Shown: positions 50,031 through 59,118, counted from the first letter of the stretch. The stretch: DNA of 64,000 bases from Thermoplasmata archaeon (GCA_021796385.1 JAJYXQ010000023.1:80807-144806), one strand, 5' to 3'. Notes: generated by a model not told the origin, from the letters alone. Made by a program: numbers and translations.

Positions 50031-51137
50031 CTATCGTTCCGCGGGAGCCCGATCGTCCCGGGACCCGAGAACATGGTCCCATGCGCGCCGGGCCGCACCG
50101 GCCATCGGCAGCCGCCCGAGGTCCGACCGCGGAACCCACCGATGACCCCGAGGATGCTCCGATTGGGCACCCACGGTTGCGTGAAAGACGGTGATCTCAC
50201 AGACGAAATGGGTGTACCCGTACCGGAACGTTCCGACCGCCCGAAGTTCACCAGTGGACCGAGGGCTCCAGCGCCGGAATGCACGCCGGGCGGCTGCCGC
50301 GGGGGATCCCCCGGCCCCGACCGGGATCTCCGGGAATTCCCAAAGCCCGCCAAGCAGTCCCTCGGGAGGACGCTGGTGTACGAGGACCCGTCCCTTGTTC
50401 TCGAGCACGAGCACCGCCATGGGGACGCAACGACGGGAAGCCCGGGCGTGTCGCCGGGGGAGTACCCCCGGGTCCGGCAGCTCGCGATACGCCCAGCAAT
50501 GCGGGGCGATCGGGCAGACGGTGCATCGCGGCGAACGGGGGAGGCAGACCGTCTCCCCCAGTTCCATGATCGCCTGCGCGGAACGTCCAGGGTGGACGGC
50601 GGGAAGGTCCTGCTCGAGACGGTCTTTGAGGCCTTGGCGAACGGGAGCGCGGGCCGGGTCCCGGCGCTCGCCGTAATAGCGGGCGGCCACCCTGAGGACG
50701 TTCGCATCCAGGCCGAGCACGGGAATCTCGAACGCCTGGCTTGCGATGGCCCGGGCCATGTACTCGCCGATCCCGGGGAGGGTTTCGAGGTCGCTGACCG
50801 AGGAGGGCAGGCGTCCGCCCCACCTCCGCACGACATCCCGGGCGGCCCGATGCAGGTTCCGGGCCCGCGCATAGTAACCGGCCCCCTCCCAGACCTTGAG
50901 TACCCGGGAGAGGGGGGCCCGGGCCAATGCCCGCACGGTCGGAAAGGCCCGCAGGAAGCGCCGGTAGTACGGGACCGCCTGCGCCACCCGGGTCTGTTGG
51001 AGCAGCACTTCCGCCACCCAGATGGCATAGGGTGAAGGGCGGAGACGCCACGGGAGGGGCCGGGCGTGCGTGTCGTACCATCGGAATAGGTCCTGGGCGA
51101 ACAGGGGGGGTTCCCCTCGGGGCTCCCCCGCGCGCAC
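50031..51137 (-). CDS. mutY: A/G-specific adenine glycosylase
   Basis: 368 residues from GTG 51137, five bases after the pdxS stop. The HhH-GPD domain shows EVLLQQTRV (catalytic Glu region), LPGIGEYMARAIASQAF (hairpin) and LDANVLRV (catalytic Asp), followed by the iron-sulfur loop C-x6-C-x2-C-x5-C (CLPRSPRCTVCPIAPHC). The C-terminal half has a NUDIX-like domain (VLVLENKGRVLVHQRPPEGLLGGLWEFPE) used to recognise 8-oxoguanine. It removes adenine mispaired with oxidised guanine. Confidence 0.92.
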   Translation of the reverse strand: MRAGEPRGEPPLFAQDLFRWYDTHARPLPWRLRPSPYAIWVAEVLLQQTRVAQAVPYYRRFLRAFPTVRALARAPLSRVLKVWEGAGYYARARNLHRAARDVVRRWGGRLPSSVSDLETLPGIGEYMARAIASQAFEIPVLGLDANVLRVAARYYGERRDPARAPVRQGLKDRLEQDLPAVHPGRSAQAIMELGETVCLPRSPRCTVCPIAPHCWAYRELPDPGVLPRRHARASRRCVPMAVLVLENKGRVLVHQRPPEGLLGGLWEFPEIPVGAGGSPAAAARRAFRRWSPRSTGELRAVGTFRYGYTHFVCEITVFHATVGAQSEHPRGHRWVPRSDLGRLPMAGAARRAWDHVLGSRDDRAPAER

Positions 51138-51142
51138 GACGG

Positions 51143-52069
51143 TCAGTGGGTTTCCACGTCGGCGGATCGGTGCGATTCCCGCTGTTGCAGGAGGTCCCCC
51201 GGCGGGATCGTCGTGATGTCGATGCCCTTCATGGGTTCGCCGAGGCCGGTGCTCACTTCGGCGAGGCGCGCCGCGTCGGTGTAGTGCAATGTGGCCTCCA
51301 CGATGGCATGGGCGACCTTCTTCGGGAACTTGGCCTTGAAGATGCCGCTGCCGACGAAGACGCCATCGGCGCCCAGGAGGCGCACGAGCGCCGCGTCCGC
51401 CGGAGTGGCGATCCCCCCCGCGGCGAAGTTGACGACGGGCAACCGTCCCAGCTCCCGGACCTCCTTGACGAGCTCGAGGGGGACCCGTTCGGCCGACACG
51501 AACTTTCGGATCTCGGTGTCATCCCCCTGGCGCAACATCACGATCTCATCGTGGATGGCGCGCAGGTGGCGGACGGCCTCGACCACGTTGCCGGTCCCGG
51601 CCTCGCCCTTCGTCCGGATCATCGCGGCCCCCTCGGCGATACGCCGGAGGGCCTCGCCCAGGTTGCGGGCACCGCAGACGAAGGGGACGTGAAAGGCCTT
51701 CTTCTCGATGTGGTAGAATGGGTCGGCGGGTGTCAGGACCTCGGATTCGTCGACCATGTCGACCCCGAGCTGTTCCAGGATCCGGGCTTCGGCCGTGTGG
51801 CCGATCCGGGCCTTGGCCATGACGGGGATGCTGACGGCATCCATGATCTCGCGGACCTTCTTCGGGTCGGCCATGCGGGCGACCCCACCCTGGGCCCGGA
51901 TGTCCGCGGGGACGCGTTCTAGGGCCATGACGGCGACGGCCCCCGCCTCCTCGGCGATGCGGGCCTGCTCGGCGGTCGTGACATCCATGATGACCCCGCC
52001 CTGCTGCATGCGGGCGAAGCCGCGCTTCAATCGTTCGGTCCCCGTGCGGGGAGGCGCCATCACGCTCAT
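51143..52069 (-). CDS. pdxS: Pyridoxal 5'-phosphate synthase subunit PdxS
   Basis: 308 residues. The (beta/alpha)8 barrel motifs are near-identical to the PdxS family: [44 protein letters not shown] (catalytic lysine), [33 protein letters not shown] (second lysine) and [13 protein letters not shown] (phosphate site). It makes PLP from pentose and triose phosphates with ammonia from PdxT, which is not in the window. A PLP-dependent aminotransferase is encoded just upstream. Confidence 0.95.
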   Translation of the reverse strand: MSVMAPPRTGTERLKRGFARMQQGGVIMDVTTAEQARIAEEAGAVAVMALERVPADIRAQGGVARMADPKKVREIMDAVSIPVMAKARIGHTAEARILEQLGVDMVDESEVLTPADPFYHIEKKAFHVPFVCGARNLGEALRRIAEGAAMIRTKGEAGTGNVVEAVRHLRAIHDEIVMLRQGDDTEIRKFVSAERVPLELVKEVRELGRLPVVNFAAGGIATPADAALVRLLGADGVFVGSGIFKAKFPKKVAHAIVEATLHYTDAARLAEVSTGLGEPMKGIDITTIPPGDLLQQRESHRSADVETH

Positions 52070-52099
52070 GGTATCCTCGATCGGGCTACCGGTCCGGGA

Positions 52100-52107
52100 C
52101 TATTTAA
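52100..52107 (-). promoter_or_regulatory. TATA box of pdxS overlapping an upstream stop codon
   Basis: The minus strand reads TTAAATAG, of which TAG is also the stop of the small gene 52100-52252. It lies about 35 nt before the pdxS ATG (52069), implying a leader of roughly 8 nt. Confidence 0.55.
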
Positions 52108-52252
52108 CGGATGTGGCGATTCTCCGGCCCCGGTGGTATCGGGAGAGCATGGCCATCTCGTCGGCCATCTGAATGAGGGCCTTCCGTTTCGAGGGGTCCC
52201 GGTCGAACTTCGACAGCGCCCGGAAGAAGAGGCCCATCAGGTACGGCTTCAT
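52100..52252 (-). CDS. Small basic protein (50 aa) coupled to an aminotransferase
   Basis: 50 residues from ATG 52252, whose first bases overlap the aminotransferase stop (ATGA, 52249-52252), so it is translated with it. The sequence begins MKPYLMGLFFRALSKFDRDP and ends rich in Lys/Arg (e.g. SKRKALIQMADEMAML, HRGRRIA), with an amphipathic helix and no known motif. The ATGA coupling and plausible helix make it likely to be a real gene. Function unknown. Confidence 0.55.
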   Translation of the reverse strand: MKPYLMGLFFRALSKFDRDPSKRKALIQMADEMAMLSRYHRGRRIATSVK

Positions 52253-53379
52253 TGGAGGTCGTGGGCGAACTCGGAAAGGATGGTCATGGCCCGGCCGATG
52301 TTCTCTCGGGAGTTCGCGAACGAGAACCGGAGATGGCCCTTCCCGAGCGACCCGAACGCGGAGCCGGGCGTGCACAAGAGCCCGCGCTGGAGGAGCCCAT
52401 GCGCCGCCTCCACGTCCGTCATGTCCCAATCAAAGCTCGGGAACGCGTAGAACGCCCCGGTCGGTGGAACGCAATGCATCCCCGGGATCGACCGGAGGTA
52501 CTTCACGATGAAGTCGCGGCGGTGACGGAACTCCCGCACCATTGCCGCCACATCAGCCGCCCCGTCCTGTAACCCTTTGAGGGCCGCGATCTGCGGCGGC
52601 GTCGGCGCGCACGCGACGAGGTGGTAGTGGATCTTGTCCGCTTCGGTGAGGAATTCCTTCTCTCCGAGCATGTACCCGAGGCGCCAACCCGTCATGGCGA
52701 AGATCTTGCTGAACGAGTTCACGACGATGACCTTGTCGAGGCGTCCCCAGAAGCTGGTGTAGGGTTCGCTCAGGTATTGGATCTGATCGTAGACCTCGTC
52801 GGAGATGATCGTGAGGTCGTGATCAAGCGCGAGCTTGACGAGACGGTCCACGACCTTCCGGGGAAACACCGTGCCGGTCGGATTGGAGGGCGAGTTCACG
52901 ACGAGTGCTGTGGTCCGCCGAGTGATCTTGCTCTCGAGCTCGTCGAAGTCCGGCAAGAAAGCGTTCGACTCCTTGAGCGAGTAGAAGACCGGACGGGCGT
53001 CGGCCATCCGGGCGTGCTGTGCGTAGAGCACGAATCCCGGGTTCGGGACGAGCACCTCGTCCCCGGCCTCGTAGAGCGTGAGCGCCGCGACGGCCAGCGC
53101 CTCCGATCCGCCGACGGAGATCATGACGTTGTCCCGGCTGGCCGGGCCGTAGCGCTCCTCGTAGATCCGGGCGATGGTGTCCCGCAACGGGATGATCCCG
53201 CGGGTCGGGCCGTACTTGTTGAACCCCTCGCGGACCGCTTGGAAGAGCGCCTCCTTGACCATCTCGGGCGGGTTGAAGTCCGGTTCACCCAGACCGAGGT
53301 TGACAGCATCCGGCGGGGCCGCATCGAACATCTTGCGGATGCCCGACATTTCCAGGTTCCGAGCTCGTTCCGAGATCAT
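52249..53379 (-). CDS. PLP-dependent class I aminotransferase
   Basis: 376 residues from ATG 53379. Fold-type I aminotransferase features: VNLGLGEPDFNPPEMV, SVGGSEALAVAAL, VVNSPSNPTGTVF, ISDEVYDQI and the PLP lysine in VNSFSKIFAMTGWRLGY, with R in RFSFANSRENI for the substrate carboxylate. The family includes aspartate and aromatic aminotransferases; specificity cannot be assigned. It is followed by a tiny coupled gene and then by pdxS, which makes the cofactor, so this is a cofactor-user/cofactor-maker neighbourhood. Confidence 0.9.
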   Translation of the reverse strand: MISERARNLEMSGIRKMFDAAPPDAVNLGLGEPDFNPPEMVKEALFQAVREGFNKYGPTRGIIPLRDTIARIYEERYGPASRDNVMISVGGSEALAVAALTLYEAGDEVLVPNPGFVLYAQHARMADARPVFYSLKESNAFLPDFDELESKITRRTTALVVNSPSNPTGTVFPRKVVDRLVKLALDHDLTIISDEVYDQIQYLSEPYTSFWGRLDKVIVVNSFSKIFAMTGWRLGYMLGEKEFLTEADKIHYHLVACAPTPPQIAALKGLQDGAADVAAMVREFRHRRDFIVKYLRSIPGMHCVPPTGAFYAFPSFDWDMTDVEAAHGLLQRGLLCTPGSAFGSLGKGHLRFSFANSRENIGRAMTILSEFAHDLQ

Positions 53380-53484
53380 GGCCTTGGGGACAGATGTACC
53401 TCCGCGGTCCCGGATAAAGGCATCACCGTGAGAAGCTCTGTCACGCTGGCTTCGCTTCTCCGGAGGTCCCCGTCGGGCGGTCAT

Positions 53485-53988
53485 TCACCTGGAAAGGGGC
53501 ACGGGGGGATGAGGCTTTGCTAGGAGCCCCCAAAGTATCGCTCCCGAGGTCGCACCGAGGAAGACGAGCACACCGAAGGCCCAAGAGCCCGGGAAGAGTC
53601 CGGTGGCTAGGGCCGCGCCCCAACCTGCGGTCGTCACGACAAGGGCGAGGGCCAGGACCGAGGGCATCAGACGTTGCGGGGACCGGTCCCGTCCACGGTA
53701 GGCCGAGAGGAGCATGGCCAGGACACAAAGAAGAAGGGCGAAGGCGATCCCCTCATGGACCGAGCCACCCAGGTCCCCCGTCGATAGGACGCACGTTGGG
53801 CTTCCATGGCAGGACGCCGGGCTCGTTCCCGTGACGAGCACGAAGCCGGCGCCCCCCACGATCAAGCCGAGGGACGCCACGGCGAACCATGGAAAAAGGT
53901 CCTTCCTTCTCTCGGAGAAGGGAGAGGCTGTTGTGCTGGATGACGGTGACCGGGCAGGATCGGGCACCCCTTGCGGGATCGCAACCAT
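53485..53988 (-). CDS. Four-helix membrane protein, unknown function
   Basis: 167 residues with a soluble N-terminal ~28 residues and four hydrophobic helices (WFAVASLGLIVGGAGFVLVTG, GIAFALLLCVLAMLLSAY, LMPSVLALALVVTTAGWGAA, SWAFGVLVFLGATSGAILWGL). A loop with two cysteines (CHGSPTC) may form a disulfide outside. Supported by hydrophobicity and codon bias rather than family match. ATG 53988. Confidence 0.6.
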   Translation of the reverse strand: MVAIPQGVPDPARSPSSSTTASPFSERRKDLFPWFAVASLGLIVGGAGFVLVTGTSPASCHGSPTCVLSTGDLGGSVHEGIAFALLLCVLAMLLSAYRGRDRSPQRLMPSVLALALVVTTAGWGAALATGLFPGSWAFGVLVFLGATSGAILWGLLAKPHPPVPLSR

Positions 53989-54363
53989 CTACTTGACGGA
54001 GCCCGACCGGGGTCCTGACCTGTGTCTTGGGGAGGGTTTCAACAGCTAATGGGAAAAATGTAAACATGCCAGAATCCATCCATGGGATAGCGAGTACCGA
54101 GGCGAGAACCAAGCCCGGTGCGATGACCAAGCATGAAGTCCACGCCTGACGGGGAATGGACCGATGGGAGTCGAAAACAGACCTTACCACCGCTTTGTGC
54201 AGATAGCTTCCAAGAAAAGGACCAAGGAAGGGAAACGGCCCATGGATCCGACTTCCAATTCCCTAGTCTTTCAGAGTTCCTTCTGCCTTGCTGTGGCTTC
54301 GTATGGTTCGCCGTGGAAATACCTTGGACAGAGGTTGATCCCCTGCCCGGGATCCCCGTGAAC
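53989..54363. other. Gene-free stretch, relatively A/T-rich
   Basis: About 375 bases with no convincing gene. A minus-strand open frame beginning near 54190 encodes a hydrophobic stretch (SCLVIAPGLVLASVLAIPWMDSG) but then runs out of frame with the neighbour; it may be chance or a decayed N-terminal piece. No RNA fold, repeat or clear promoter was found. Confidence 0.4.
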
Positions 54364-54720
54364 TCAGGCAGTCTTGACGGCTTCGGCGACCTTGGAGAGC
54401 TCGACGAGCGCTCCGGAAGTCTCGGTGTCGTGGTTGACCACGGCCACCAGCAGGGCCTTCTTGCCACTGCCGACGATGATCGTCTTGGAATCGTTCCCTT
54501 CGACGATGATATGGCTGGGCGGGGAACGGTTGAGCTCGGTGTTGGCGGTGGCGGCGGCCCCAAGGATCGTGGCGCACATGATCGCGAAGGTCTCCGTGTA
54601 CACCCCCGTCGGGACATCCGCCGACAGGACGAGCCCGTCCCGGGAGATGAGGGCGGCGGCGATGGCCCCGATGCGAGTCTTAAGGTTCTTCACGACTTCG
54701 TTCACGTCCTCTCCGACCAC
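54364..54720 (-). CDS. Roadblock/LC7-domain protein
   Basis: 118 residues forming a single Roadblock/LC7 unit: an N-terminal helix (VVKNLKTRIGAIAAALISRDGLVLSADVP), a central helix (ETFAIMCATILGAAATANTEL), the strand HIIVEGNDSKTIIVGSGKKALLVAVVN and a final helix. Such domains regulate small Ras-like GTPases in bacteria and archaea. It follows the V4R gene by 20 nt in the same operon. No GTPase gene is adjacent. Confidence 0.85.
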   Translation of the reverse strand: MVGEDVNEVVKNLKTRIGAIAAALISRDGLVLSADVPTGVYTETFAIMCATILGAAATANTELNRSPPSHIIVEGNDSKTIIVGSGKKALLVAVVNHDTETSGALVELSKVAEAVKTA

Positions 54721-54740
54721 CTCAGTTCACCCCGATTCCT

Positions 54741-55142
54741 TCAGGCTGCCTGGATACGAAAAACGCAGGCATCATTACCATTGCCAACACATTCTTCCTC
54801 AAGACAGTTGACCCGGGTAGAACTCTTACGTTCATAAAGCTCACGGAGCATCCCGCGCAGTCTGTGACACGAGACTCCCTGCCCTTCCGCCGCTTCGATG
54901 CTCCCCTTGACGACCACCCGGTCCGAGCGGAATTCCACGGACTCCACCCAGCCGAGGCCGACCATGGCCTCGGTGGCGAGCGTGAAGTAGCGCTCGGGGT
55001 CCTTGAGAGCCTGGGTGGCGATCTCGGCGCCCAGGATCGCGCCCTCTCGGGCGAAGAGCCCATGGCAAGCGCTGGCCATCACCGATTCGTAGAGTTCCCG
55101 GATCTTGATCAGGGCTGCCTGATCGATCTTGACCTCCCGCAT
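54741..55142 (-). CDS. V4R (4-vinyl reductase) domain protein
   Basis: 133 residues. The V4R fold of small-molecule sensors is suggested by the N-terminal helix (MASACHGLFAREGAILG), strands, and the cysteine-containing end CLEEECVGNGNDACVFRI typical of the domain. A TATA box TTTATAAA (55172-55179) about 33 nt upstream gives a nearly leaderless transcript shared with the Roadblock gene. V4R domains bind hydrocarbon or metal cofactors; the ligand here is unknown. Confidence 0.8.
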   Translation of the reverse strand: MREVKIDQAALIKIRELYESVMASACHGLFAREGAILGAEIATQALKDPERYFTLATEAMVGLGWVESVEFRSDRVVVKGSIEAAEGQGVSCHRLRGMLRELYERKSSTRVNCLEEECVGNGNDACVFRIQAA

Positions 55143-55171
55143 CGGTTCTTTATCACGGAGAGACAGTTCCC

Positions 55172-55179
55172 TTTATAAA
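55172..55179 (-). promoter_or_regulatory. TATA box of the V4R-Roadblock operon
   Basis: TTTATAAA (palindromic), about 33 nt before the V4R ATG at 55142; the strongest TATA sequence in this part of the window. Confidence 0.65.
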
Positions 55180-55231
55180 CTCGTAGCCGGAGTGTCGCCG
55201 AACAACCGTCCGGAACGCCTTTCCCGGGCGG

Positions 55232-56089
55232 TCACCCCTTCTGGAGGGCGAGCAGGTCCTCGGTCGATATCTTCCCGCCTTTCTTGATGCGGGCGAAGAG
55301 GTCGTCCTCTTTGGGGGCCTCTTCCGTGGCGCTCTCGCCCGCCGCCTTGCGCTTCGCGGCGAAGAGGAGCTTCTCGATGTCCCGGACTTCCTCGATGGCG
55401 GCGATGTGCAGCTTGTGCTCCTCGTCGCTCGCGTTCTTGACGGCGGTGATCTTGACCTGCATCTCGTCGAGCTGCCGGCGCATCCCGTCGACCGCCTCGT
55501 AGAGCTTGCCCATCTCCTCGTGGTTCTTCTGGGCCGCCAGGGCGGATTCCTCGACCTCCTTGTGGTACTTCTCCGCGAGGGTGCGGGCCTCCTCGAGTTC
55601 CTTGGTCAGGGCAAGGATCTCGGGGTCCTTCCGGAAGCGTTCCTCCTGGGTCTTGATCTCCCGTTGGATGCGCTGCATCTCCGCGATGAGGCGTTCCTCG
55701 GCCTCCTTGGAGAGGCTGCTCGTCATGTGCTTGAACTCGAGGTCCTTCAGGAGCCGCCAGAGGGAGACGTTGCCCTTCTTCACGTCGGCCGCCTTGCGCT
55801 TCTCGTGGAGCTTCTCCGTGAGGTGCCCGACCTTCTGGTTCCATTCCTCCCGGTTCTTCTTCGCCTCGCGGACGGCATCGTTGAGCCCGTCGCGCTCGTT
55901 GCGTCGGGCCCAGGCCTCGTCGCTCTTGTCGCGCATCTCGCGGATCACGGCCCCCCGCTGGTCCATGAGGGTGCGGACCTCGGTGTTCAGGGTGTCGCGG
56001 CGGGCCCGATGCGCATCGGCCCGGGCGTTCGCCTCGGCCCGCCGCTTCTCGAGCTCGTCCACGTCGTTCGAGGGGGGAGGGGGTTCCAT
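55232..56089 (-). CDS. Long coiled-coil protein (COG1340-like)
   Basis: 285 residues, almost entirely heptad-repeat coiled coil between about residues 10 and 250 (rich in Glu, Lys, Arg, Ala; e.g. LNTEVRTLMDQRGAVIREMR, EALTKELEEARTLAEKYHKE-like stretches), with a short charged tail (APKEDDLFARIKKGGKISTEDLLALQKG). Proteins of this type are widespread in archaea and lack enzymatic motifs. It is divergently transcribed from HerA; a structural or chromosome-associated role is possible. Confidence 0.8.
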   Translation of the reverse strand: MEPPPPSNDVDELEKRRAEANARADAHRARRDTLNTEVRTLMDQRGAVIREMRDKSDEAWARRNERDGLNDAVREAKKNREEWNQKVGHLTEKLHEKRKAADVKKGNVSLWRLLKDLEFKHMTSSLSKEAEERLIAEMQRIQREIKTQEERFRKDPEILALTKELEEARTLAEKYHKEVEESALAAQKNHEEMGKLYEAVDGMRRQLDEMQVKITAVKNASDEEHKLHIAAIEEVRDIEKLLFAAKRKAAGESATEEAPKEDDLFARIKKGGKISTEDLLALQKG

Positions 56090-56266
56090 CTAAAGAATAC
56101 CCCCGTCCGCCATCCGAGCGACCCAGGGGACTTCGCGCATGTGCGCCGGCATAGTCTTCCCGTACCTTTCCAGGGTTCCTCTTGAAGTTTTTGGTCCTCC
56201 GGCACGGGTCGCTTCCGCTGGAGGCACAGGAGATATCTACTTCCCCGGGATATTGCGCCTCGCAAT

Positions 56267-57733
56267 ATGCCAGAGGAGGACGTCGGGCGGATCTACGGTG
56301 ATGTGGGCGTCGGCCAGTTCAAGGTCGCGCTCACGACACCGGTCGAGCGGGGCGAGTACATCGTCGTCGAGGACGACACCCATCATCGGGTGCTCTGCCA
56401 GCTCTCCCAGCTCGAGCGCAAGAGCGATCCCGGGGCCGAGCGTACGCTCGAGCACATCGCCCCCGGGAACGGCATCCATCTCGCCGATGCGCTCTTCGGG
56501 AAGGCGAACGTCGTGGGCTTCCGGGAGAACGGCATCGTCGCGGTCCCGCAGCTGCCCTTCAAGCCCGGCACCGAGGTCCATCGGGCCGACGAATCCCTCA
56601 TCGCCGATGTCATGGGGCTCCGGGAGAACGGGAAGACCGGAGCGTACGTCGGGCTCCTCCGGGGACATTCCCTCCGGGTCGAGCTCGATATCAACCAGCT
56701 CGTCCAACGCCATCTGAGCGTGCTGGCGAAGACCGGGGGCGGGAAGAGCTACCTCGTCGGCGTCCTGCTGGAAGAGTTCATGAAGCACGACGTCACCTGC
56801 ATCATCATCGACCCCCACGGCGAGTACGGGAGCCTCCGGTTCAAGTCGGACAAGATGCGCAACGCCGAGCGATACGGGGTGGAGGCCCGGGGGTTCCGGG
56901 ACAAGATCTTGGAGTTCTCCCCCGACACGACGCTGAACCGGGATGCCAAACCCCTCACCTTCTCGCTGCGGAACCTCGATGCGCGGGAACTCCTGACCTT
57001 CATGGGGTCCACGAACGTCCGGGGCTACGTGGCGCCGCTCAAAGGTATCATCGAGGCGGCGGCCCAGGCGAACGCCGAGTACACCCTCAAGGACCTGATC
57101 CGGATCGCGCACGCCCGGGCCGCCGAGGACGGGAACCCCACTTTCGAATCGCTGGCCGAGAAGCTCGAGTACCTGGAGGAGACGAAGCTGCTCGCCCCGG
57201 TGGGCACCTCCCTCCACGAGCTGGTCGTCCAGGGCAAGATGACCATCGTGAACCTCCGGGGGGTCGCCCCCGACGTTCAGGAGCTCGTGGTGACCCGGAT
57301 CCTCTCCACGTTCTTCGAGCAGCGCAAGCGGGGGAAGATCCCCCCGCTGTTCCTCGTGATCGAGGAGGCCCACAACTTCTGCCCGCAGCAGGGTCAGGCG
57401 ATGTCCTCGCGGATACTGAAGACCGTGGCGAGCGAGGGTCGTAAGTTCGGGCTCGGGCTCTGCATCGTGAGCCAGCGTCCCGCCCGGGTGGACAAGAACG
57501 TGCTCTCCCAATGCGCGACGCAGCTCATCCTCCAGGTCACGAACCCGCTTGACGTCCGCGCGATCGCCCAATCGATCGAAGGGTTGACCGACGGGATGAC
57601 GGACATGATCCAGGGCCTCCCTGTTGGGACTTGCCTCGTGAGCGGGGCCGGGTTCCACACCCCGCTCTTTTGCGATGTGCGCACCCGGGCGAGCCGCCAC
57701 GGTGGCGAGTCCGTCAATGTGATCCCCACCTGA
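56267..57733 (+). CDS. HerA-like DNA-translocating ATPase
   Basis: 488 residues. An N-terminal HAS-barrel (about 1-130), then Walker A AKTGGGKS (154-161), IIIDPHGEYG (the HerA/FtsK 'DPHGEY' motif), Walker B LFLVIEEAH (361-369) with HNF, and the sensor/arginine region CIVSQRPARVDKNVLSQC. HerA hexamers push DNA into the NurA nuclease during end resection with Mre11-Rad50. NurA and Mre11-Rad50 are not encoded in the window, so this copy may be the separate (non-operonic) HerA family. Confidence 0.92.
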   Translation: MPEEDVGRIYGDVGVGQFKVALTTPVERGEYIVVEDDTHHRVLCQLSQLERKSDPGAERTLEHIAPGNGIHLADALFGKANVVGFRENGIVAVPQLPFKPGTEVHRADESLIADVMGLRENGKTGAYVGLLRGHSLRVELDINQLVQRHLSVLAKTGGGKSYLVGVLLEEFMKHDVTCIIIDPHGEYGSLRFKSDKMRNAERYGVEARGFRDKILEFSPDTTLNRDAKPLTFSLRNLDARELLTFMGSTNVRGYVAPLKGIIEAAAQANAEYTLKDLIRIAHARAAEDGNPTFESLAEKLEYLEETKLLAPVGTSLHELVVQGKMTIVNLRGVAPDVQELVVTRILSTFFEQRKRGKIPPLFLVIEEAHNFCPQQGQAMSSRILKTVASEGRKFGLGLCIVSQRPARVDKNVLSQCATQLILQVTNPLDVRAIAQSIEGLTDGMTDMIQGLPVGTCLVSGAGFHTPLFCDVRTRASRHGGESVNVIPT

Positions 57734-57890
57734 TCCGTTCTCGCCTTGGACTGGGCGGGGCGATCTAACGATCCGGGCCACATCTTCCCTGCGACCGCCT
57801 GGAGTTAGCGTAACACCGTACCGGAGTACAGGGCCTCCCCCCAATTCTATTATACTTCCTCTACCCTACATAATAGGCTCTGAGTGTCCC

Positions 57891-58409
57891 ATGCAGTCGA
57901 GTGGTGGTTCGGGTTCCGGCTCCTCCAGCCCCTATGCCATCCTCGTCGCGGCGATCGTCTTCGCCATCCTCATCCTGATCGGGTACATCCTCTTCCTGTC
58001 GTACCCGCAGGACGGTTACTACAACGCGATGCTCTACACCGGCATCATCGCGATCGTCGTGGCGCTGGGTGTCTACCTGGGGAGCGCCCTCTCCCGGGGC
58101 CAAACGTTGGGGATGGCCGCGGTCGGGGCCTTCTGGTTCGGCATTGCGATGCTGTTGGGGGCCGACCTGACAACACCGAACTCCGCTTTCGGGTCCACCG
58201 CTTCGGCCTATGACTTTGCCCCGCGGGTGCTCCTCCTCATCATCACCCTCATCCTAGCGATCGTCGGGATCGCGGGCTCCTGGTGGCAGTCCTCGGCACG
58301 GAAAGTGGTCGAGCACCGGGAATCCGAGCGCGAACAGTGGCGCCGCTCCACCGGTGTGGTCGCCCCCCAAGCCGGCGATTCGGCGTATCCCCCGACCCAT
58401 CCGAAGTAA
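57891..58409 (+). CDS. Four-helix membrane protein, first gene of an SPFH/zinc-ribbon module
   Basis: 172 residues. After a Ser/Gly-rich N-terminus, four helices follow (YAILVAAIVFAILILIGYILFL, AMLYTGIIAIVVALGVYLGSAL, LGMAAVGAFWFGIAMLLGA, VLLLIITLILAIVGIAGSWW), then a charged helix (RKVVEHRESEREQWRR). TATA-like elements at 57848-57857 (tattatactt) and 57865-57872 (tacataat) precede it. The downstream zinc-ribbon gene starts 6 bases after its stop, and the SPFH gene follows, so all three are likely co-expressed. Confidence 0.8.
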   Translation: MQSSGGSGSGSSSPYAILVAAIVFAILILIGYILFLSYPQDGYYNAMLYTGIIAIVVALGVYLGSALSRGQTLGMAAVGAFWFGIAMLLGADLTTPNSAFGSTASAYDFAPRVLLLIITLILAIVGIAGSWWQSSARKVVEHRESEREQWRRSTGVVAPQAGDSAYPPTHPK

Positions 58410-58414
58410 ATTCC

Positions 58415-59095
58415 ATGCAGGCAGGTCAGACCCCTCAAGCGAGCTATTGCCCGAAATGCGGACAGCCGACGGGAGCCGGGGCACGCTTTTGCCCCGCGTG
58501 CGGAGCTCCGCTCGGGGCCGCACCGGCAGCCAACCCTGCGCCCGCGTCGCCTCCACCGCCCCCCTCGATCGATATCCGGGAGCGGGTGGATCAGGACCGC
58601 GGGGCGCTCAAGCGCCTCCAGTTGCTCATCCCCGGTTTCCGCGCCTACCGGCTGGGAGAGGACGTACGGGCGGCCGACGCGCTGCTACGCATCCAGGTCG
58701 CCGACCGGCTGGTCCTGGCGCTCCAGCACCTCGATGAATTGCGATCGAACATGGCCCGGGCCGGTGTCGCCGTCGCCCTTACGGACATCGGGAGCCTGCG
58801 GTCGGAGATCCAGCGGATGGAGGGACAGATCCGGCATGCGGAGCAGGGATACACGGGCATTTCCCCCGCCGTGCGGATCACCCCGGAGAAGATCGACCGG
58901 CTCTACGAGCGGGACTGGAGCTTCCTCTCCTCGGCCGAGGGCGTCGTCGCCGCGCTGAAACCCATCGAGGACGCCGTGGCCGCGAAGAACGCCTCCCAGA
59001 TCTCGACCCTCGTGTCCCAACTGCGTACCAACGTAGTCTCGCTCGAGAACAACTTCTCCACGCGGGTCATGGATGTGGAGAAGATCCTTCAGTGA
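58415..59095 (+). CDS. Zinc-ribbon helical protein, second gene of the SPFH module
   Basis: 226 residues. A double-knuckle zinc ribbon C-P-K-C...C-P-A-C (residues 12-30) is joined by a Pro/Ala linker to a mainly helical domain with an amphipathic region (IDIRERVDQDRGALKRLQLL, SLRSEIQRMEGQIRHAE) and helices through to the end (TLVSQLRTNVVSLENNFSTR). ATG 58415, starting 6 bases after the previous stop. No enzyme motif. The zinc ribbon matches those in the SPFH partner downstream and could mediate association. Confidence 0.8.
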   Translation: MQAGQTPQASYCPKCGQPTGAGARFCPACGAPLGAAPAANPAPASPPPPPSIDIRERVDQDRGALKRLQLLIPGFRAYRLGEDVRAADALLRIQVADRLVLALQHLDELRSNMARAGVAVALTDIGSLRSEIQRMEGQIRHAEQGYTGISPAVRITPEKIDRLYERDWSFLSSAEGVVAALKPIEDAVAAKNASQISTLVSQLRTNVVSLENNFSTRVMDVEKILQ

Positions 59096-59118
59096 AGGTT
59101 CCAAAAGCAAGGTGAAGC

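Noticed and set aside
49994-51028. N-terminal extension of the ABC-2 ATPase frame
   Set aside because: It overlaps mutY on the same strand in another frame and has a low-complexity Arg/Pro/Gly composition; the ATPase domain starts at GTG 49993.
53989-54190. Hydrophobic minus-strand frame upstream of the four-helix membrane protein
   Set aside because: The stretch is short, then turns into low-complexity sequence antisense or out of frame with the real gene; it could be a chance hydrophobic run.
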